Source: Megamerina dolium
Taxonomy: Eukaryota > Arthropoda > Insecta > Diptera > Megamerinidae
Assembly (NCBI GenBank): GCA_963854835.1
Contig: OY978530.1
Coordinates: 31,278,695-31,342,694 of the forward strand
Direction: 5' to 3'
DNA: 64,000 nt
Shown here: in pieces, positions 35,110 through 46,977 of the stretch
Position numbering within the stretch: position 1 is the first letter of the stretch
Layout of the letters: each line of letters opens with the position of its first letter
The notes under the pieces: generated by a model
Database searches by the model: none
The model's input: only the letters and a program-made list of their open reading frames with translations
Told to the model about the DNA's origin: nothing
Translations under genes and position numbers: made by a program

Positions 35110-36450
35110 TAGCAAAACACAATATTTTTATTTTTGTTGAACCATGTTAAGAGCCAAATGATCGCCACAATTCCTCTCATTGGTTGCATAATGTTCCTCT
35201 GATTTTCTTAGAGTCCTTGATATGAAAATTATTGGTCTATCATCTTGTGACAGTACCGCTCCTAAAGCGTAGTCTGGGGCATCAGTTGTCAATTGAACTT
35301 CTTTATTATAATCTGGATATTTAAGCAAGACTTCTTAAGTGATCAGTGATTGCTTTATTTTCTACATGAATGCTTCTACAGCTTCAGCGTCGAGTTTTAT
35401 TTTTTTTTACTTTAAAGATTTTTAGACACGTGTTCATCTTCTCCCTTTAAAAGAGAAGTGAGAGTTTTTGCGAGTTTCACATAATCCCTAATGAATCGTC
35501 TATCATATCCAGACAGTTCCAGAAATTATCGAAGATTTTTCAATGTTTTTGGTATGCGGTAATTCTTGCTTTCATTTTAAATGGATTCGTTTTAATTCCT
35601 TTGTCTAAAACGACGAATCCTAGAAAGTCGACTTCTTGTTTTAATAATTTGGATTTTTTTTAAATGTTTAAAATAGGATTCCGGGTCTTTACCAAAGGTG
35701 ATATTATCAATATAGTATTGCATATCTTGCCGATGTGTTCGCGCAAAATATGATCTAAAGCCCTCTGAAAAAATTATGGGGCATTTTTAACGGCTGACGT
35801 GTGAACTTATATTTCCCATTATTAACTGAGAACTATATCCGACTCCCTTGGTGGAATCTGGTGAAAACCGCCCTTAAGGTCTATACGAGTAAACAATTTT
35901 TTTTTCCAAGCTGGGCCAACACTTCATTAATTTCTTGTATTGGATACTTGTCAGCAATTGTCATTGGCCTTAGTTTTCTATAATCTACCACTAATCGATA
36001 TTTCTTTATCCCAGATGCGTCTGTTTCCTTAGGCACACAGGGGAGTTGTATGAAGACCGTGAAGGTCGAATGATGCGGTCATAAGCGGATTTCATCTTTC
36101 ACTCTTGTTGTGAAAGTAAGCTTTTATATGGGTTCTCAAAATAATCTGGGGAATTTTGTCGTTAAGCTCTTAATTTTGTTTTCTTGATCCTAACGTATTG
36201 GGTTAATTGTTTCTTTATTTTTATTTTTTTATCGTTTTTGGTAACCATATAATTATCTCTTAGTGTAAGTCGCGGCTGATAGCTCTTTTAGACTATTATT
36301 TCCTAAAATACCATCGAATAATTTTAAATTAGGTAGAACAAAAAATTTCAAATTGATTGAATTTATGCCAAAGAGATTTATTAGCGTGTGGTGTGTAATT
36401 TCTACTTGTGCACCTATTGAATTAATATGAAAATTATTTTCATTTCTTTT
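35110..36450 (-). pseudogene. pol: Ty3/gypsy pol relic: protease tail, reverse transcriptase, RNase H start
   Basis: Read leftward: a protease-like FVLPNLKLFDGILGNNSLKEL strand (~36340-36290), then reverse transcriptase segments YRLVVDYRKLRPMTIADKYP (~35990), LFTRIDLKGGFHQI (~35890), the primer-side VDFLGFVV, and the RNase H start TTDAPDYALGAVLSQD with SRTLRKSEEHYATNERN (35128-35328). Frames change several times. The YVDD active-site segment is not clearly preserved. Integrase is absent; the relic stops near 35110. It resembles the 17.6/297 and gypsy group of fly elements. Confidence 0.85.
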
Positions 36451-36779
36451 GAGTTTTCCCCTAGTTTGGTTCTTATATAGTTTCTATTTGAATTCAATTC
36501 AAGGTATAAGGATTTTACCACTCTTCGTTCTGCGTTCAAAGTATCGCAATGAAGGGCCAGTTATTCTAAAAAATGTATGTCATTGTAGTCGGCTTCAGAG
36601 TCTGTCTATGTACACTTTAAGCCTAAATACATTAAATTATAATGTACAGAAAAATTATGAGAAATAAAAGAATTCAAAAGCACCTGTTAATTGGTCAGAA
36701 AAAGTCTACGTACAAAGATAAGATTATATGATAAATTATTGTTTTTTGTGGGTTTATGAAAAGATTAGCATCTGGTTGG
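36451..36779. other. No recognisable gene
   Basis: AT-rich, may include more gypsy sequence on the left. Nothing identifiable. Confidence 0.45.
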
Positions 36780-36789
36780 GTATCCTTTC

Positions 36790-37069
36790 CGTTTTAGGAT
36801 GGCATAGACCTGACTAACTTGGAAGTGTCCTCCGTTGAAATTTTGTGCAACTCATCTAAAACCACATTTTTAAGCATTTGCTTGGAGGTGATGGTGTCCT
36901 GCCTTATCCTGCGCTCAAGTAAATCCCACAAATGTTCAATAGCATTAAGGTCAGGTGATTGTGGAGGGTCTTGCATTGATGCGGGACATTATATAATATC
37001 TAAAGCTTCACATTACGGGCAGTATGCTTCGGGTCGTTATCCTGTTGAAAGTGCCAGCCAGAACCCAGG
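36790..37069 (-). pseudogene. Tc1-like transposase, C-terminal fragment
   Basis: Minus strand. The second catalytic Asp region (QDNDPKHTARNV, frameshifted, ~37045-37000) and the PPQSPDLNAIEHLWDLLER segment with the catalytic Glu (~36970) are followed by a normal C-terminus ending SMPS. It is unrelated in detail to the Tc1 element at 21.2-22.9 kb. Its upstream end is cut by the head of SINE copy E. Confidence 0.85.
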
Positions 37070-37115
37070 CCTACAGATCAGAAGGCGAACACACTAACCA
37101 CTGAGCTACGGCACC
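37070..37115 (-). mobile_element. SINE copy E, tRNA-like head only
   Basis: CCTACAGATCAGAAGGCGAAC to GGCACC is the complement of the SINE head with its A box. The body is missing: the Tc1 fragment joins directly at the anticodon-arm position. An (AT)n array follows the head, as in copy B. Confidence 0.85.
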
Positions 37116-37136
37116 CACATATATATACATATATAA

Positions 37137-37218
<82 letters not shown>
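37116..37218. repeat. (AT)n microsatellite
   Basis: AT array lying between the head of SINE copy E and the truncated 3' part of SINE copy F. Confidence 0.95.
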
Positions 37219-37222
<4 letters not shown>

Positions 37223-37225
37223 TTA

Positions 37226-37509
37226 TGTTAAATTTTGGACAGTATTAGAAGGGACCTACTTATTTTAGCCGGTTCCGAACGGCAGAACCCTTGTGACATC
37301 ACTTTCCCTGGGCTTTGTCACAGAGTTCCTTTAGAAGCTTTTTCATGGCAAGTTAAGTTGTTACTGTCGGAATAATTGCCAATTGCTTACCGACAGGCGG
37401 GTACCATTCGAAAGAAAAATCTTTTCGATATTAAAATTGTTACGCATCAGCCGGGGATTGAACCACGACCTACAGATCAGAAGGCCAACACACTAACCAC
37501 TGAGCACCC
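37226..37509 (-). mobile_element. tRNA-derived SINE, copy F (3'-truncated)
   Basis: Starts at TGTTAAATTTTGGACAG, lacking the terminal ~65 bp including the TGGCAC junction, and ends at GAGCACCC, where CTACGG of the head has been deleted. The B box complement is intact. Confidence 0.88.
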
Positions 37510-37654
37510 ATTTATTTATTTATTTTGATTAAAATTCTGATTAGTAGAATGATTTCGATTTTGATTAATCGAATAATTGATTAGTTGAATATTTTAATTA
37601 ATCAAATTAAAAGCCACAAAGTAATATTTATTTATATTTTCACCCTCCAGCTAT

Positions 37655-37682
37655 ATATATATATTTATATATATATATAGCT

Positions 37683-37728
<46 letters not shown>

Positions 37729-37732
37729 AGCT

Positions 37733-37782
<50 letters not shown>
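37655..37782. repeat. (AT)n array with AGCTGG-flanked sub-repeats
   Basis: The block TTTATATATATATATAGCTGG occurs twice, and CCAGCTATATATATATATTTAT precedes the first, so the array has a small inverted repeat (CCAGCT/AGCTGG) inside the dinucleotide run. Confidence 0.9.
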
Positions 37783-37784
<2 letters not shown>

Positions 37785-37884
37785 CATCTGTAACTTCGTG
37801 AGGTTTGCTAAGGGATGGCGTAACTCCATTATTATTCCATATTTCCAATATTCCGCACATGCGTTGGAAAGCTACTGTCATTGT

Positions 37885-38815
37885 GCGTCTTTCTCACTCA
37901 AATATGTCGAACTTTGTGCCTAAAAATGTGTTTTTGCGGGGAGTTCTTCTTCATTACTTTAATATGTAGAAAACTGCTGCCGAAAGTAATCGTATTTTAG
38001 TGAAAGGTTATGGTGAACATGCTCTAGCTGAGCGAACGTGCCAAATGCGATTTGCACGATTTAAAAGTGGTAATTTTGTCTTGGAAGACGAAGAACGTCC
38101 TGGGCAGCCAAAAAAAGATTGAGAACTGGAAGCATTACTCGATGAAGATTGTTGCCTATCACAAGGAAAGCTTGCAGATTCTTTGAGAGTCACTTAAGCA
38201 GCCATTTCAAAATGTTTAAAAGCAGCCGGATACATTCAAAAGCAAGGAAATTGGGTACCACATGAACTGAAACCGAGAGACGTTGAAAAGTGATTTTGCA
38301 TGTCCGAAATGCTACTGGAACGCCACAAAAAGAAGTCATTTTTGCACCGTATTGCTACTGGTAAAGAAAAATGGATCCATTATGACAACCCCAAGCGCAA
38401 TGAATCACATGTGAAACCCGGCCAACCAGCCAAATCAACGGCAAAGCCGAATATCCATGGCGCGAAGGTAATGCTCTGTATTTGGTGGGATCAAAAGAGT
38501 GTTCTCTATTATGAGCATTAATGGAGAACACTACCGAACACAATTAATCCATTTGAAGAGAGCAATAGCCGAAAAACGCCAGAAATATGCGACCAGACAT
38601 GAGTCCATAATTTTCCATCATGACAACGCTCGGCCTCATGTTGCAACACCGGTCAGCGGCTGGGAAGTTTTGGCTCACCCGCCTTATAGCCCAGACCTTG
38701 CCCCGTCCGACTACCATTTATTCCGATCGATGTAGAACGCCCTCACTGAATTAAGGTTCACATCAGAACAGTGTATTAAAAATTGGCTTGATTCATTCTT
38801 GGCCGCCAAATTTTG
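37885..38815 (+). pseudogene. Mariner transposase relic, nearly full length
   Basis: Covers almost the whole transposase: start near FVPKNVFLRGVLLHYF, helix-turn-helix (GEHALAERTCQMRFARFKSG, then LEALLDEDCCLSQGKLADSL), linker WVPHELKPRDVEK, and catalytic domain. The first catalytic Asp is lost (TGKEKWIHYDNPKR, expected TGDEKW). The second is present (FHHDNARPH); the PYSPDLAPSDYHLF third-Asp motif is intact, but about eight residues between them are deleted. At least four stops interrupt it (for example TAG at 37967-37969 and TGA at 38120). Distinct from the mariners at 7.9, 20.2, 27.3 and 42 kb. Confidence 0.9.
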
Positions 38816-38839
38816 AAAAAACCCCACGAATTAAGTTAT

Positions 38840-38970
<131 letters not shown>

Positions 38971-39062
38971 ACAATTGGCAATTCTTCTGGAGGTAACAAT
39001 TAGCCATGGAAAAGCTTCTAAAAGTACGCTTTGACAAAGAAGGTAGGTAAGTAGGTCCCTTT
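38971..39062 (+). mobile_element. SINE fragment G (middle part, plus strand)
   Basis: ACAATTGGCAATTCTTCTGG and AGCCATGGAAAAGCTTCTAAAA match the middle of SINE copy A (about 984-1040) in the same orientation. Both the tRNA-like head and the 3' end are missing; an (AT)n array stands where the head should be. Confidence 0.75.
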
Positions 39063-39620
39063 TTTCCTCCGTATAAAAAAATCACGAGTTATTTCAATCA
39101 AATCTTTGTGAGGTATTTTTCACATTTCGAGTTCGTCATTAAATTACCAAGACCCATCTCGCTGAGGTGGTAGCTGAAATTGCCTTTCCCAGTTATTAAT
39201 GCAGTCAACGAGCTTAGATTTAACCGTCCTAGACTGAGAACCCTCCCGATTCATTGCCCCTTGGTAGCCTAAACGAGGAATTTGCCTGTCTACAAGTGGA
39301 CAAACTCTCCTATCTAGAGAGATAGAGAATTCTTATCCAATCTTCGGCCTTTGCCTGCACCGTACCGTTACGAAGCGTAAAAATCAAATAAAATTTAGCT
39401 TTAGATCCTCATCTAGCCAAGGCGTCTACAGCTTCATTTTGCTCTATACCAATGTGTCTCTTGCGTATGCATATTTGCCCCGCGACATATTTCCCGAAAT
39501 TGTGAAATACATATTTATCCATACATATGCCAGCATTGCTCACAATCCATATCAATATTACTTATAATTGTGGAATGCCAGAACATTGAGCCAATTGCAC
39601 TTACGTAAGCATACCTTTTT
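39063..39620. other. No recognisable gene
   Basis: No open frame or repeat recognised. Confidence 0.45.
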
Positions 39621-39629
39621 TTAGACGAA

Positions 39630-41861
39630 AAGTAGGAGCAGGAACAGGACTGCCCCACATATTCAGAACAGTCAGAAACACTAGAAGAGTGGTAAAAATT
39701 ATAGTCGATACAGGAGCTACATGTTGCTACTGCAAACCAAACATTTTGCCAAAAAGAGATAATTTAGAAATATTTAAACGAGTAAAAACTATTAACGGAT
39801 ATTCTATTATAACACACTTTTCAAAACCAATAATTTTTAACATAAAAACTCGTTTCTACGAGATCTAAAATTTGGAAACAGGTATCTTAATTGGAATGTG
39901 ATTGCTTAATAAAGTAAAAGTCCATATTGATATAGATAATTTAACCCTTGAAACAATTAAAGGTAAAGAAAAAATATATATTAAAGATCAGCCAGACAAA
40001 CAAATTGTTAAACCCAGAGAATATATATTGCAATCTGAATTTAATTAGGAGTAGTGAAAAAAATATATATTAAAGATCAGCCAGACAAACAAATTGTAAA
40101 ACCCAGTGAATATATATTGCAATCTGAATTTAATTAGGAGTAGTGAAAAAAATAGTTTAGGAAATAAAACCGAAAAAGACATTATGGATCTTAAGACAAA
40201 CATTGAATATGAAATTAAACTAATGCACTCAGACATAGATTTGAGCTTACCTTTTAGAACGCATGTTCAAGCCGAAATCCGAACAACTGTTGCAGCGCCT
40301 ATATAGAGCAAACAGTACCCTTATCCCTTAGGAGTAAATTCCTTTATTAATGAGGAAATCCATTCTACAACCAAGTAGAAGTCCAAAATTAAGATTGGTG
40401 ATCGACTTTAAAAAAATTAATCAGAACCCAGTCTCAGACAAGTATCCTATCCCAGATACTAATGTTGTTTTGTCCAACTTAGGGGAAGCTACTTTGATTG
40501 ATTGATTTAGAATCAGGTTCCCACCAAATTCTAATGAAAAAGAAACATGTCAAAGGACGGCATTTTCTGTAAACAATGGCAAATACGAGTATTTACGTAT
40601 GACATTCGGTTTTAAGAACGGTCCTAGCATTTTTCAGAGCTATGGCCGACATTTTAAGAGAATATATAGGGAAGTTTTGTCATGTGCTCCAAATCTATCA
40701 ATGAACACACAGAATATTATTATTATATTAAAAATTATTGAAACTTTAAAAAATACAAATATGAAAATTTCGTTAGAGAAGTCGAAGTTTTATGAAAAGG
40801 ATGTTGAATTTATAGTTTACATAATTAGTCATAATGTAAGTAGGACCGATCCGAAAAAAATTGAAACAATAAATAATTATCCCACACCAACTTCGTTAAG
40901 ACAGTTAAGAAGCTTCTTAGGAATGGCGGGTTATTACAGCAAATTTATAAAAAATTATTGTTCAATAACAAAGCCGTTAACAAAATTCTTGTCTGGAGAA
41001 AATTGAACAGTGTCACAGTACATGTCCAAAAAAATTAATATTTCATTGGACCAAGATGGAATTATAGCCGTGAATAGAATTAAAATTTTATTGACAGAGC
41101 AGGTAGAACTTACACAACCAAATTTTAGTAAGAAATTTATTTTAACTACTGATGCATCTAACTACGCAAGGCTATAGCAAGAAGGTAAACCGATTACCTT
41201 TATTTCGAAAACCCTTAATAGTAGCGAGTGTAATTACGCAACAAATTAAAAAGAATTATATGCGATCGTGTGGTCACTGAAAACATTTAGAAATTATTTG
41301 CATTGTGTAGCTGATTTAGAAATCCATACAGATCACCAACCCCTTACATTTTCCATTTCGACAAAAAACCCAAATACAAAAATAAAAAGATGGTCAGCTT
41401 TTATTGAAGAGTTCGCACCAAAAATGGTATATAAACCAGGTACTACAAATCTTGTTGCAAACGCCTTGTCAAGACAATTATTAAATAATTTATCTGACAA
41501 ATCAGATTCAGATTAAACCCAACATTCAGCTGAAAGCAGCTCTAGGGAAATTATAAAATAAACTTCAAAACCTCTTAACGAGTTTAAGCAACAAATATTG
41601 CTTGGGTCGAATTCGCAATTTACTTTTCATGAATCAATAAGCAATTTTGGTAGAACTCGCCACATTATAGAATATGACACAATAGAAAATCTGATGACAA
41701 TATTAAAAGAATTCCCACTATTAAACATAACTACAGCTATTCAATGCACACCAGAAGTTTTGTACGAAATACAACAACCAATTAGGGATACCTTTACAAA
41801 CAAGTTCGTCTTTACAAGAAGAATGTACGAGGATGGATTGGTAAAGAAGCTACCTAAGTAA
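39630..41861 (+). pseudogene. pol: Ty3/gypsy pol relic: protease, reverse transcriptase, RNase H
   Basis: Protease around 39690-39910: IIVDTGATCCYCK with the catalytic DTG. An ~88-bp tandem duplication (39968-40055 / 40056-40143) lies in the protease-RT linker. Reverse transcriptase: NPVSDKYPIPDTN, LRMTFGFKNGPSIFQ (~40600), then LEKSKFYEKDVEFIVYIIS; the YxDD strand is missing. The connection reads TSLRQLRSFLGMAGYYSKFIK. RNase H: TTDASNYA (~41150), SKTLNSSECNYAT, YAIVWSLKTFRNYLH, IHTDHQPLTF, ending NLVANALSRQ (~41470). The following 100 codons, to 41861, resemble the gypsy-group linker to integrase, but integrase itself is absent. Several stops and frameshifts. Confidence 0.87.
39968..40143 (+). 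repeat. 88-bp tandem duplication inside the gypsy relic
   Basis: Two adjacent copies from GAAAAAATATATATTAAAGA to TTAGGAGTAGT, differing at a few positions. It duplicates codons of the linker and adds a stop. Confidence 0.88.
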
Positions 41862-42002
41862 GAAAAAGGCAGCACAAACACAAAAACTTTTTTTTTGAAA
41901 CGTCAAGCTGTCAAAGGTCAGCTGTTAAAATTCACCTAAATTCATCGATTAGTTTATTTGTTGTAGTCGTTTGAATTAACTAACTTTTGTGTTTCTTGAA
42001 AA

Positions 42003-42800
42003 ATGGAAAAAAGCGAATTTCGTGCAGTGATTAAACACTATTATTTAAAAGGGAAAACGGCGAAAGAGACAAAAGAAAAGCTCGATAAACATTACGGTGA
42101 GTCTGCTCCGTCAGATTACATGGTAAAATATTGGATTGCTGAATTTAAACTCGGCCGAACAAGCACTGCAACAATACCATCTACAGGAAGGTCAAAAGAG
42201 GTGGTTACTGAAGAAAATATCAAGAAAATCCTCGCTATCGTTATGAATGATCGCCGAGTCAAGTTGCGTGAGATTGTTGAAATGGTAAACATCTCATATG
42301 AACGTGTGTTCAACATTTTGCAAAAAGCTATCGGCAAGATGGGTGCCGCGTTTGCTCAGTGTCGAACGAAAACGAGTTAGAGAGACCACTTCACAGCGGT
42401 GTTTGGGCATGATAAAGCGTAATCCTGTTAATTTTTGGCGTCGATTAATAACTGTTGATGAAACGTGGGTCCACCACTACACACCTGAAACCAAAAATCA
42501 ATCGAAACAATGGGTGGAAGCTGGTGGAAGTGCTCCGAAGAAGGCGAAGGCAGTGAAATCGGCTGGCAAGGTTATGGCCACTGTATTTTGGGATGCACTC
42601 GGAATATTGCTTATCGATTATCTTGAAAAAGGATCCACAATCACAGGAAAGTATTATAGTGCATTATTAGATCAATTGAATGATGCAATCAAGAAAAATC
42701 ATTTAAAGAAGAAAAAAGTGCTCTTTCTTCAAGACAACGCACCGGTTCACACAACATTAGATACGATGCTAAAATTACGAGAAATACAGATGCCATATAC
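42003..42800 (+). pseudogene. Mariner transposase relic (irritans-like), 3'-truncated
   Basis: The first frame (42003-42380) is a good mariner N-terminus: FRAVIKHYYLKGKTAKETKEKL, then YWIAEFKLGRTS, GRSKEVVTEENIKKI, MNDRRVKLREIVEMV. A frameshift near 42340 moves to a second frame with SARWVPRLL, ITVDETWVHHY (first catalytic Asp), GKVMATVFWDALGILLIDYL and FLQDNAPVHTT (second Asp). The third-Asp motif is missing: at about 42790 the homology ends and copia-derived sequence begins. It is related to the relic at 7.9-8.6 kb. Confidence 0.88.
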
Positions 42801-43282
42801 AGATATTCAACATTCTCCCATTCAATCCAAGATGCATTTACAAAACAAAATGAATTCATTAATACAAATTTAATCGAATTTTAAACATAGCAATTTACAA
42901 GATTTAATGTGTTTCTCTTTCGACAAAACTTTAGTAAGTACATCAGCCGCATTTTCTTCAGATTGAACGTACTCAGCTTCAATAGACTCATCACTGAATT
43001 TTTCACGTATATAATGAAATCTGATGTCTATGTGTTTACTTCGGGGTTGTACATTGGCGTTTTTAACCATAAATAGAGCGCTTTGATTATCACACAAAAT
43101 CTTGGTGGGAGTAGCCACGTATTCAGTAAAACCCATTTCTTGCAGTAGGCACCGCAGAAAAACGATTTCCTTGACGCACTGATTTGCTGCCACATATTCG
43201 GCCTCCATTGTGCTCAAAGCTACCAATTGTTGCTTTTTAGACTCCCATGCTACTAGCGTGTACTGGAAAATGACGCACACTG
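42801..43282 (-). pseudogene. pol: Copia pol C-terminus (RNase H)
   Basis: 136 codons open on the minus strand from 43280 to 42873: AWESKKQQLVALSTMEAEYVAA with catalytic Glu, CVKEIVFLRCLL, ILCDNQSALFMV with Asp, RSKHIDIRFHYIREK and AADVLTKVL. This is the standard end of a Ty1/copia polyprotein. The region left of the stop, to about 42801, may be its 3' untranslated part. The rest of the element is missing; the right end meets a Helitron relic. Confidence 0.88.
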
Positions 43283-43309
43283 GGAGGCTACCCTTGCCGA
43301 TGCTGCAGT

Positions 43310-43861
43310 TTCATCTACTCCTCACCAAATACTAACATTATTCGCAATAAATTTATCATCATGTTTCCACGGACTTTGCCGTAGTACGTCAAATCCACAC
43401 TTGCTGTACACACCGGAAATGCATAATGAAGCATTGATCATGATTGAAGACATTTGCTTAACAATTGCAAATATAGCACTGGCACAACTTGGGATGATGG
43501 CACCAAATCTGTGATCCATGATCCATGATCTGTTTAACCATGATTTGCAGGGTGAAAGAGATTACGATTTCAACGTAATCTCTTAGATTCATTTGTTCAA
43601 GCAAATATTCCAAATTTGAACAATGAACACAAGTATGGATACGACACGATTATGCGTGTTGGTAACGATAAAAGTGGTGGAATGTATTTTTTGGACGCGT
43701 CTGGAGGAACTGATAAAACATTCTTGATTTCGTTGTTACTGGCATCGATTCGATCGCAACGTAAAATTGCACTGGCATTGGCTTCTTCTGGGATTACTGC
43801 TACTTTATTGGATGGCGGTCGCATGAACAGCATACTCTGCACTAAATCTGCCGTTGAATAT
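43310..43861 (+). pseudogene. Helitron helicase relic, left part (interrupted by Jockey)
   Basis: Frames read EMHNEALIMIEDICLTIAN, HDLFNHDLQGERDYDFNV, NNEHKYGYDTIMRVGNDKSG, then the Walker A strand YFLDASGGTDKTFLISLLLA and KIALALASSGITATLLDGGR: the Pif1-like helicase of Helitron transposons. Walker A is damaged: GGTGKT is GGTDKT. The homology continues at 46978 after the Jockey insertion (LPLNMQSNENPTCNIS, then FGGALILLAGD). Confidence 0.87.
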
Positions 43862-44014
43862 TTTTTTTTTTTTTTGTTAGCTTATTTTTTTTTATTGAAT
43901 CTTTCTTAAATACAAGAAACTAACAATAAGTATTCAAATCTTACAAACTAAATAAAACTATGTGATATCCCCTACGTTCCATCACAATTTGGTGAGTCGC
44001 GAGATGTAGCAATT

Positions 44015-46664
44015 TTACAGCATATTCAGTGTGTCTCTTCTTTTTAATCGACGATGCCCCTTGCTCAGCAACAATTGCCTAGCAAGGGGATTCGGATGAT
44101 TGTGTAATTTTTGAATGTAGCTTCTGCAGGACATTGCAACTTCCTCAGAAATTGTGGATACATTTAAATCTCGATGGATGTTAACGTTCCTCATATACCA
44201 AGGCGCGTTTACAATAATTCGCAGACACTTGGATTGTATTCGCTGCAATTTTTCGATATTAGAGGGAGATGCGGTGCCCCAAAACTGAATACCATAAGTC
44301 CAGATTGGTTTCAGGATTGCTTTATATAATAGCACTTTGTATTCAAGATTCAACTTTGATCTTTTGTGTAACAGCCACCATAACTGATTCATTTTAAGCT
44401 TGATCTGAGTTTTCTTTGCCTCTATGTGATTTTTCCATGTCAGCCTTCTGTCGAGGTGAATACCCAAGTACTTTGTTGAGGAACATTGTGGAACTGATTG
44501 GCCATTAATTTTAAGTGGGGGACATGTATCTAGCCTTAGCGTGAAGGTTACATGTACGCTCTTTGATTCACTGACTTTTATACGCCATTTTGCTAGCCAG
44601 ATTTCGAGAGAATCGACATGAGTCTGCAGGAGTTTAGTAGCTTCTATGGGATTAGAGCGAGAGCACAATATTGCCGTATCATCAGCAAAGGTCGATATGA
44701 ATGTATAGTTATTTATTGGGCATATCTGAAGTGTATAAGAGATACAGTAAGGGACCCAAAACGCTTCCTTGAGGAACGCCAGCGTGCATATCCAATGGAT
44801 TTGTTGTGTAATCCTTGTGATGTACGAGAAATTGTCTTTTCGTGAGGTAGCTACTAAGCAATGAGGAGACATTTGCAGGCAGTAATAGTTTAAGTTTGTA
44901 AATAAGGCCATCGTGCCATACTTTATCGAAAGCTTGAGTGATATCAAGAAAGACAGCTGAGCAATACTTTTTTTCTTCAAAAGTGTTCCTTATCAGAGTT
45001 ACAATGCGGTGGACTTGTTCTATTGTGCCGTGCTGTTTTCTAAATCCAAACTGATGTTGAGGAATCAGTTGGTTGAGATTAATAAATGGAGTTATATTCA
45101 TGACAAGTAGCTTTTCGAATACTTTAGAAAGTAGAGGCAGGAGGCTGATAGGTCTGTACGATGCAACTTTTGTAGGGTCTTTTCCTGGTTTTGCTATCAT
45201 AATAATTTTTGAAGTTTTCCAGCATTTGGGATAGTGTTTAATGCGAAGGATAGCATTGAAAATGTGCATCAGATGAATTACTGAAGCCGGAGGTAGCTCT
45301 TTTATCATTTTACCGGTAATTTCATCTGGACCAGGTGATTTTTTTGGGTTTAAATCTTTATAAATTGCTTTGAATATGTCCTTTTTTTTAATTTTGAGCG
45401 TTATTGAGCAAGGTTGAGAAGTTAATATTGGTAATGAGGACTGTGAAGAGGGTGGATTGGGTGTAAACACACTTTTTAGGTGGGTTGCAAAAGCCAAACC
45501 CTTCTCACAGTTGGTTCTAGCCCAATTACCGTCACTCAAACGGATGGGGGAATCAGTGAGAATTGGCCGATTTGATTTTTTTGCTGATTTCCACAAAGAG
45601 TAGTCTGACGCTTCACCAGGTGTTAATTTCGCTATGTGCTCTTCTAACTCTTTGTTGTTTTTATTTTTTAAGGCTTGCTTTAACTTTCGAGTGCAGTGCT
45701 GTAGCTGTGTTTTTAGATTCGGTGATCTGAATTCTTGCCATTGTCTTCGGAGTCTTCTTTTCTGTCTTACTAGCAATTCAATATCGGCTGGTGTGTATGG
45801 GCTATAGTTTGATTGCTTGCATACCTTTGTGCAGGTGGCTGAGCTGAGAGCTAATGAGAGTAGCTGGTTGAATTTTTCGAGTGCTGAGTCTACATCGTGT
45901 CCATTTCTTAATACAGTACTCAGAGGAAGATGGGAATTTATATATTTCTTGAATTTTAACCAGTCTATTTTCTTTCTAACGCAATTGCTTTGGGGGCTTG
46001 GTGATTTTATAGATATTACCGTGGGTGAGTGGTCAGATGATAGATCATAATTACACTCTGTGGAGATATTTTCCATCTGCAAACCTTTGGCGACTCCAAA
46101 GTCTATGAGATCGGGTATTTTCCTCTTGTCCGTCGGCCAATATGTCGGTTGACCATTTGAAATAACATCGTAGCCGTGGTTAGTGATGATTGAACATAGT
46201 CTTTTGCCTTTTGGAGTTATTAATCGGGAGCCCCAGTGAGTGTGTTTGGCGTTGAAATCGCCAGCAACCAAGAATTTGCTACCAAGAGTTGAGAAAAATT
46301 CTTTATATTGCTGTTCGGTAATACTGTATCTTGGGGGACAGTATATCGCAGATATTACTAGCTTAGAGATGTATTCTTCCAGACATATAGATGTTGCTTG
46401 CAAGTAGACGCTACTAAAATCTTCGAGAACGTGATGTTTTATTCTGCTTTTTATCAATATGGCAGTTCCTCCGCGTGCCTTACCATGCGGATGATTTGTG
46501 GTGTACAGTTTGTAATATGGTATTTGGTAGCAATTTTTGTCAGTGAAATGGGTCTCAGATATCATCATTATGTCGATTTGGCTGGATTCAAGGAATTGAA
46601 TTAGCTCCAAACGGTGCTGGCTTAAGCCGTTGGCGTTCCAGTGGCATATCTTGAGACAACTCAT
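44015..46664 (-). pseudogene. Jockey ORF2, copy 2, with a single frameshift
   Basis: Reads 46664 to 44709 as 651 codons (endonuclease and most of the reverse transcriptase up to LYTSDMPN), then shifts: TTATTTATTGGG at ~44710-44718 has one extra base compared with TTATTGTTGGG in copy 1. The remainder, with FADDT and the C-terminal domain, is open in the next frame to 44015. The last codons run past the copy-1 stop by reading RRLKRRDTLNML. Few amino-acid differences separate the copies (for example Asn/Ser after LES and Arg/Lys in KGxRL). Confidence 0.93.
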
Positions 46665-46681
46665 GGTCTGGATAGCAATGT

Positions 46682-46977
46682 TTAGAGTAACATCGATTGA
46701 TTTTTCATCATTTCTTGCATCATTGTTTGCATTGAGTTCATGAATTGGTTCATATTCTGGATTAGTGTTTGAAGCAAATGTTCAAGGGTACTTGGCTGTT
46801 GGGTGGGCAGTGAGTGCTTCTGCTCATTATTTACATTGCTTTGTTGGTGTGGGTTTTGTTTTAACACACTAGCATATGAATTGGTTTGATTCTTGTTTGG
46901 GATTGCAGAGAAGAATTGTGTTGCATCAATATTTTGTCTCTTACTTGAGTTGGCTATCTGAGTTTGCTCAACTGGTT
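46682..46977 (-). pseudogene. Jockey ORF1, C-terminal part, copy 2
   Basis: About 95 codons inside the element (the frame runs beyond the element end into Helitron sequence). It has NSSKRQNIDATQFF, NSYASVLKQN, then the Gln/Met-rich tail seen in copy 1. A TAA at 46688-46690 (TTTAGAGTAAC on the plus strand) ends it a little upstream of the ORF2 ATG, unlike the ATGA overlap of copy 1. The zinc knuckles are missing. Confidence 0.75.

Larger units (their letters stand above)
43862..46977 (-). mobile_element. Jockey-clade non-LTR retrotransposon, copy 2 (5'-truncated)
   Basis: Flanked by a perfect 13-bp target duplication TGCCGTTGAATAT at 43849-43861 and 46978-46990. The 3' A tail is the T run at 43862-43875. 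The sequence is nearly identical to copy 1 over its whole shared length but ~270 bp longer at the 5' end, retaining more of ORF1. It sits inside a Helitron helicase gene. Confidence 0.95.

Noticed and set aside
43616..43909. Host Pif1 helicase gene
   Set aside because: The flanking motifs (EMHNEALIMIEDICLTIAN and FGGALILLAGD) are those of Helitron helicases, and Walker A is damaged.
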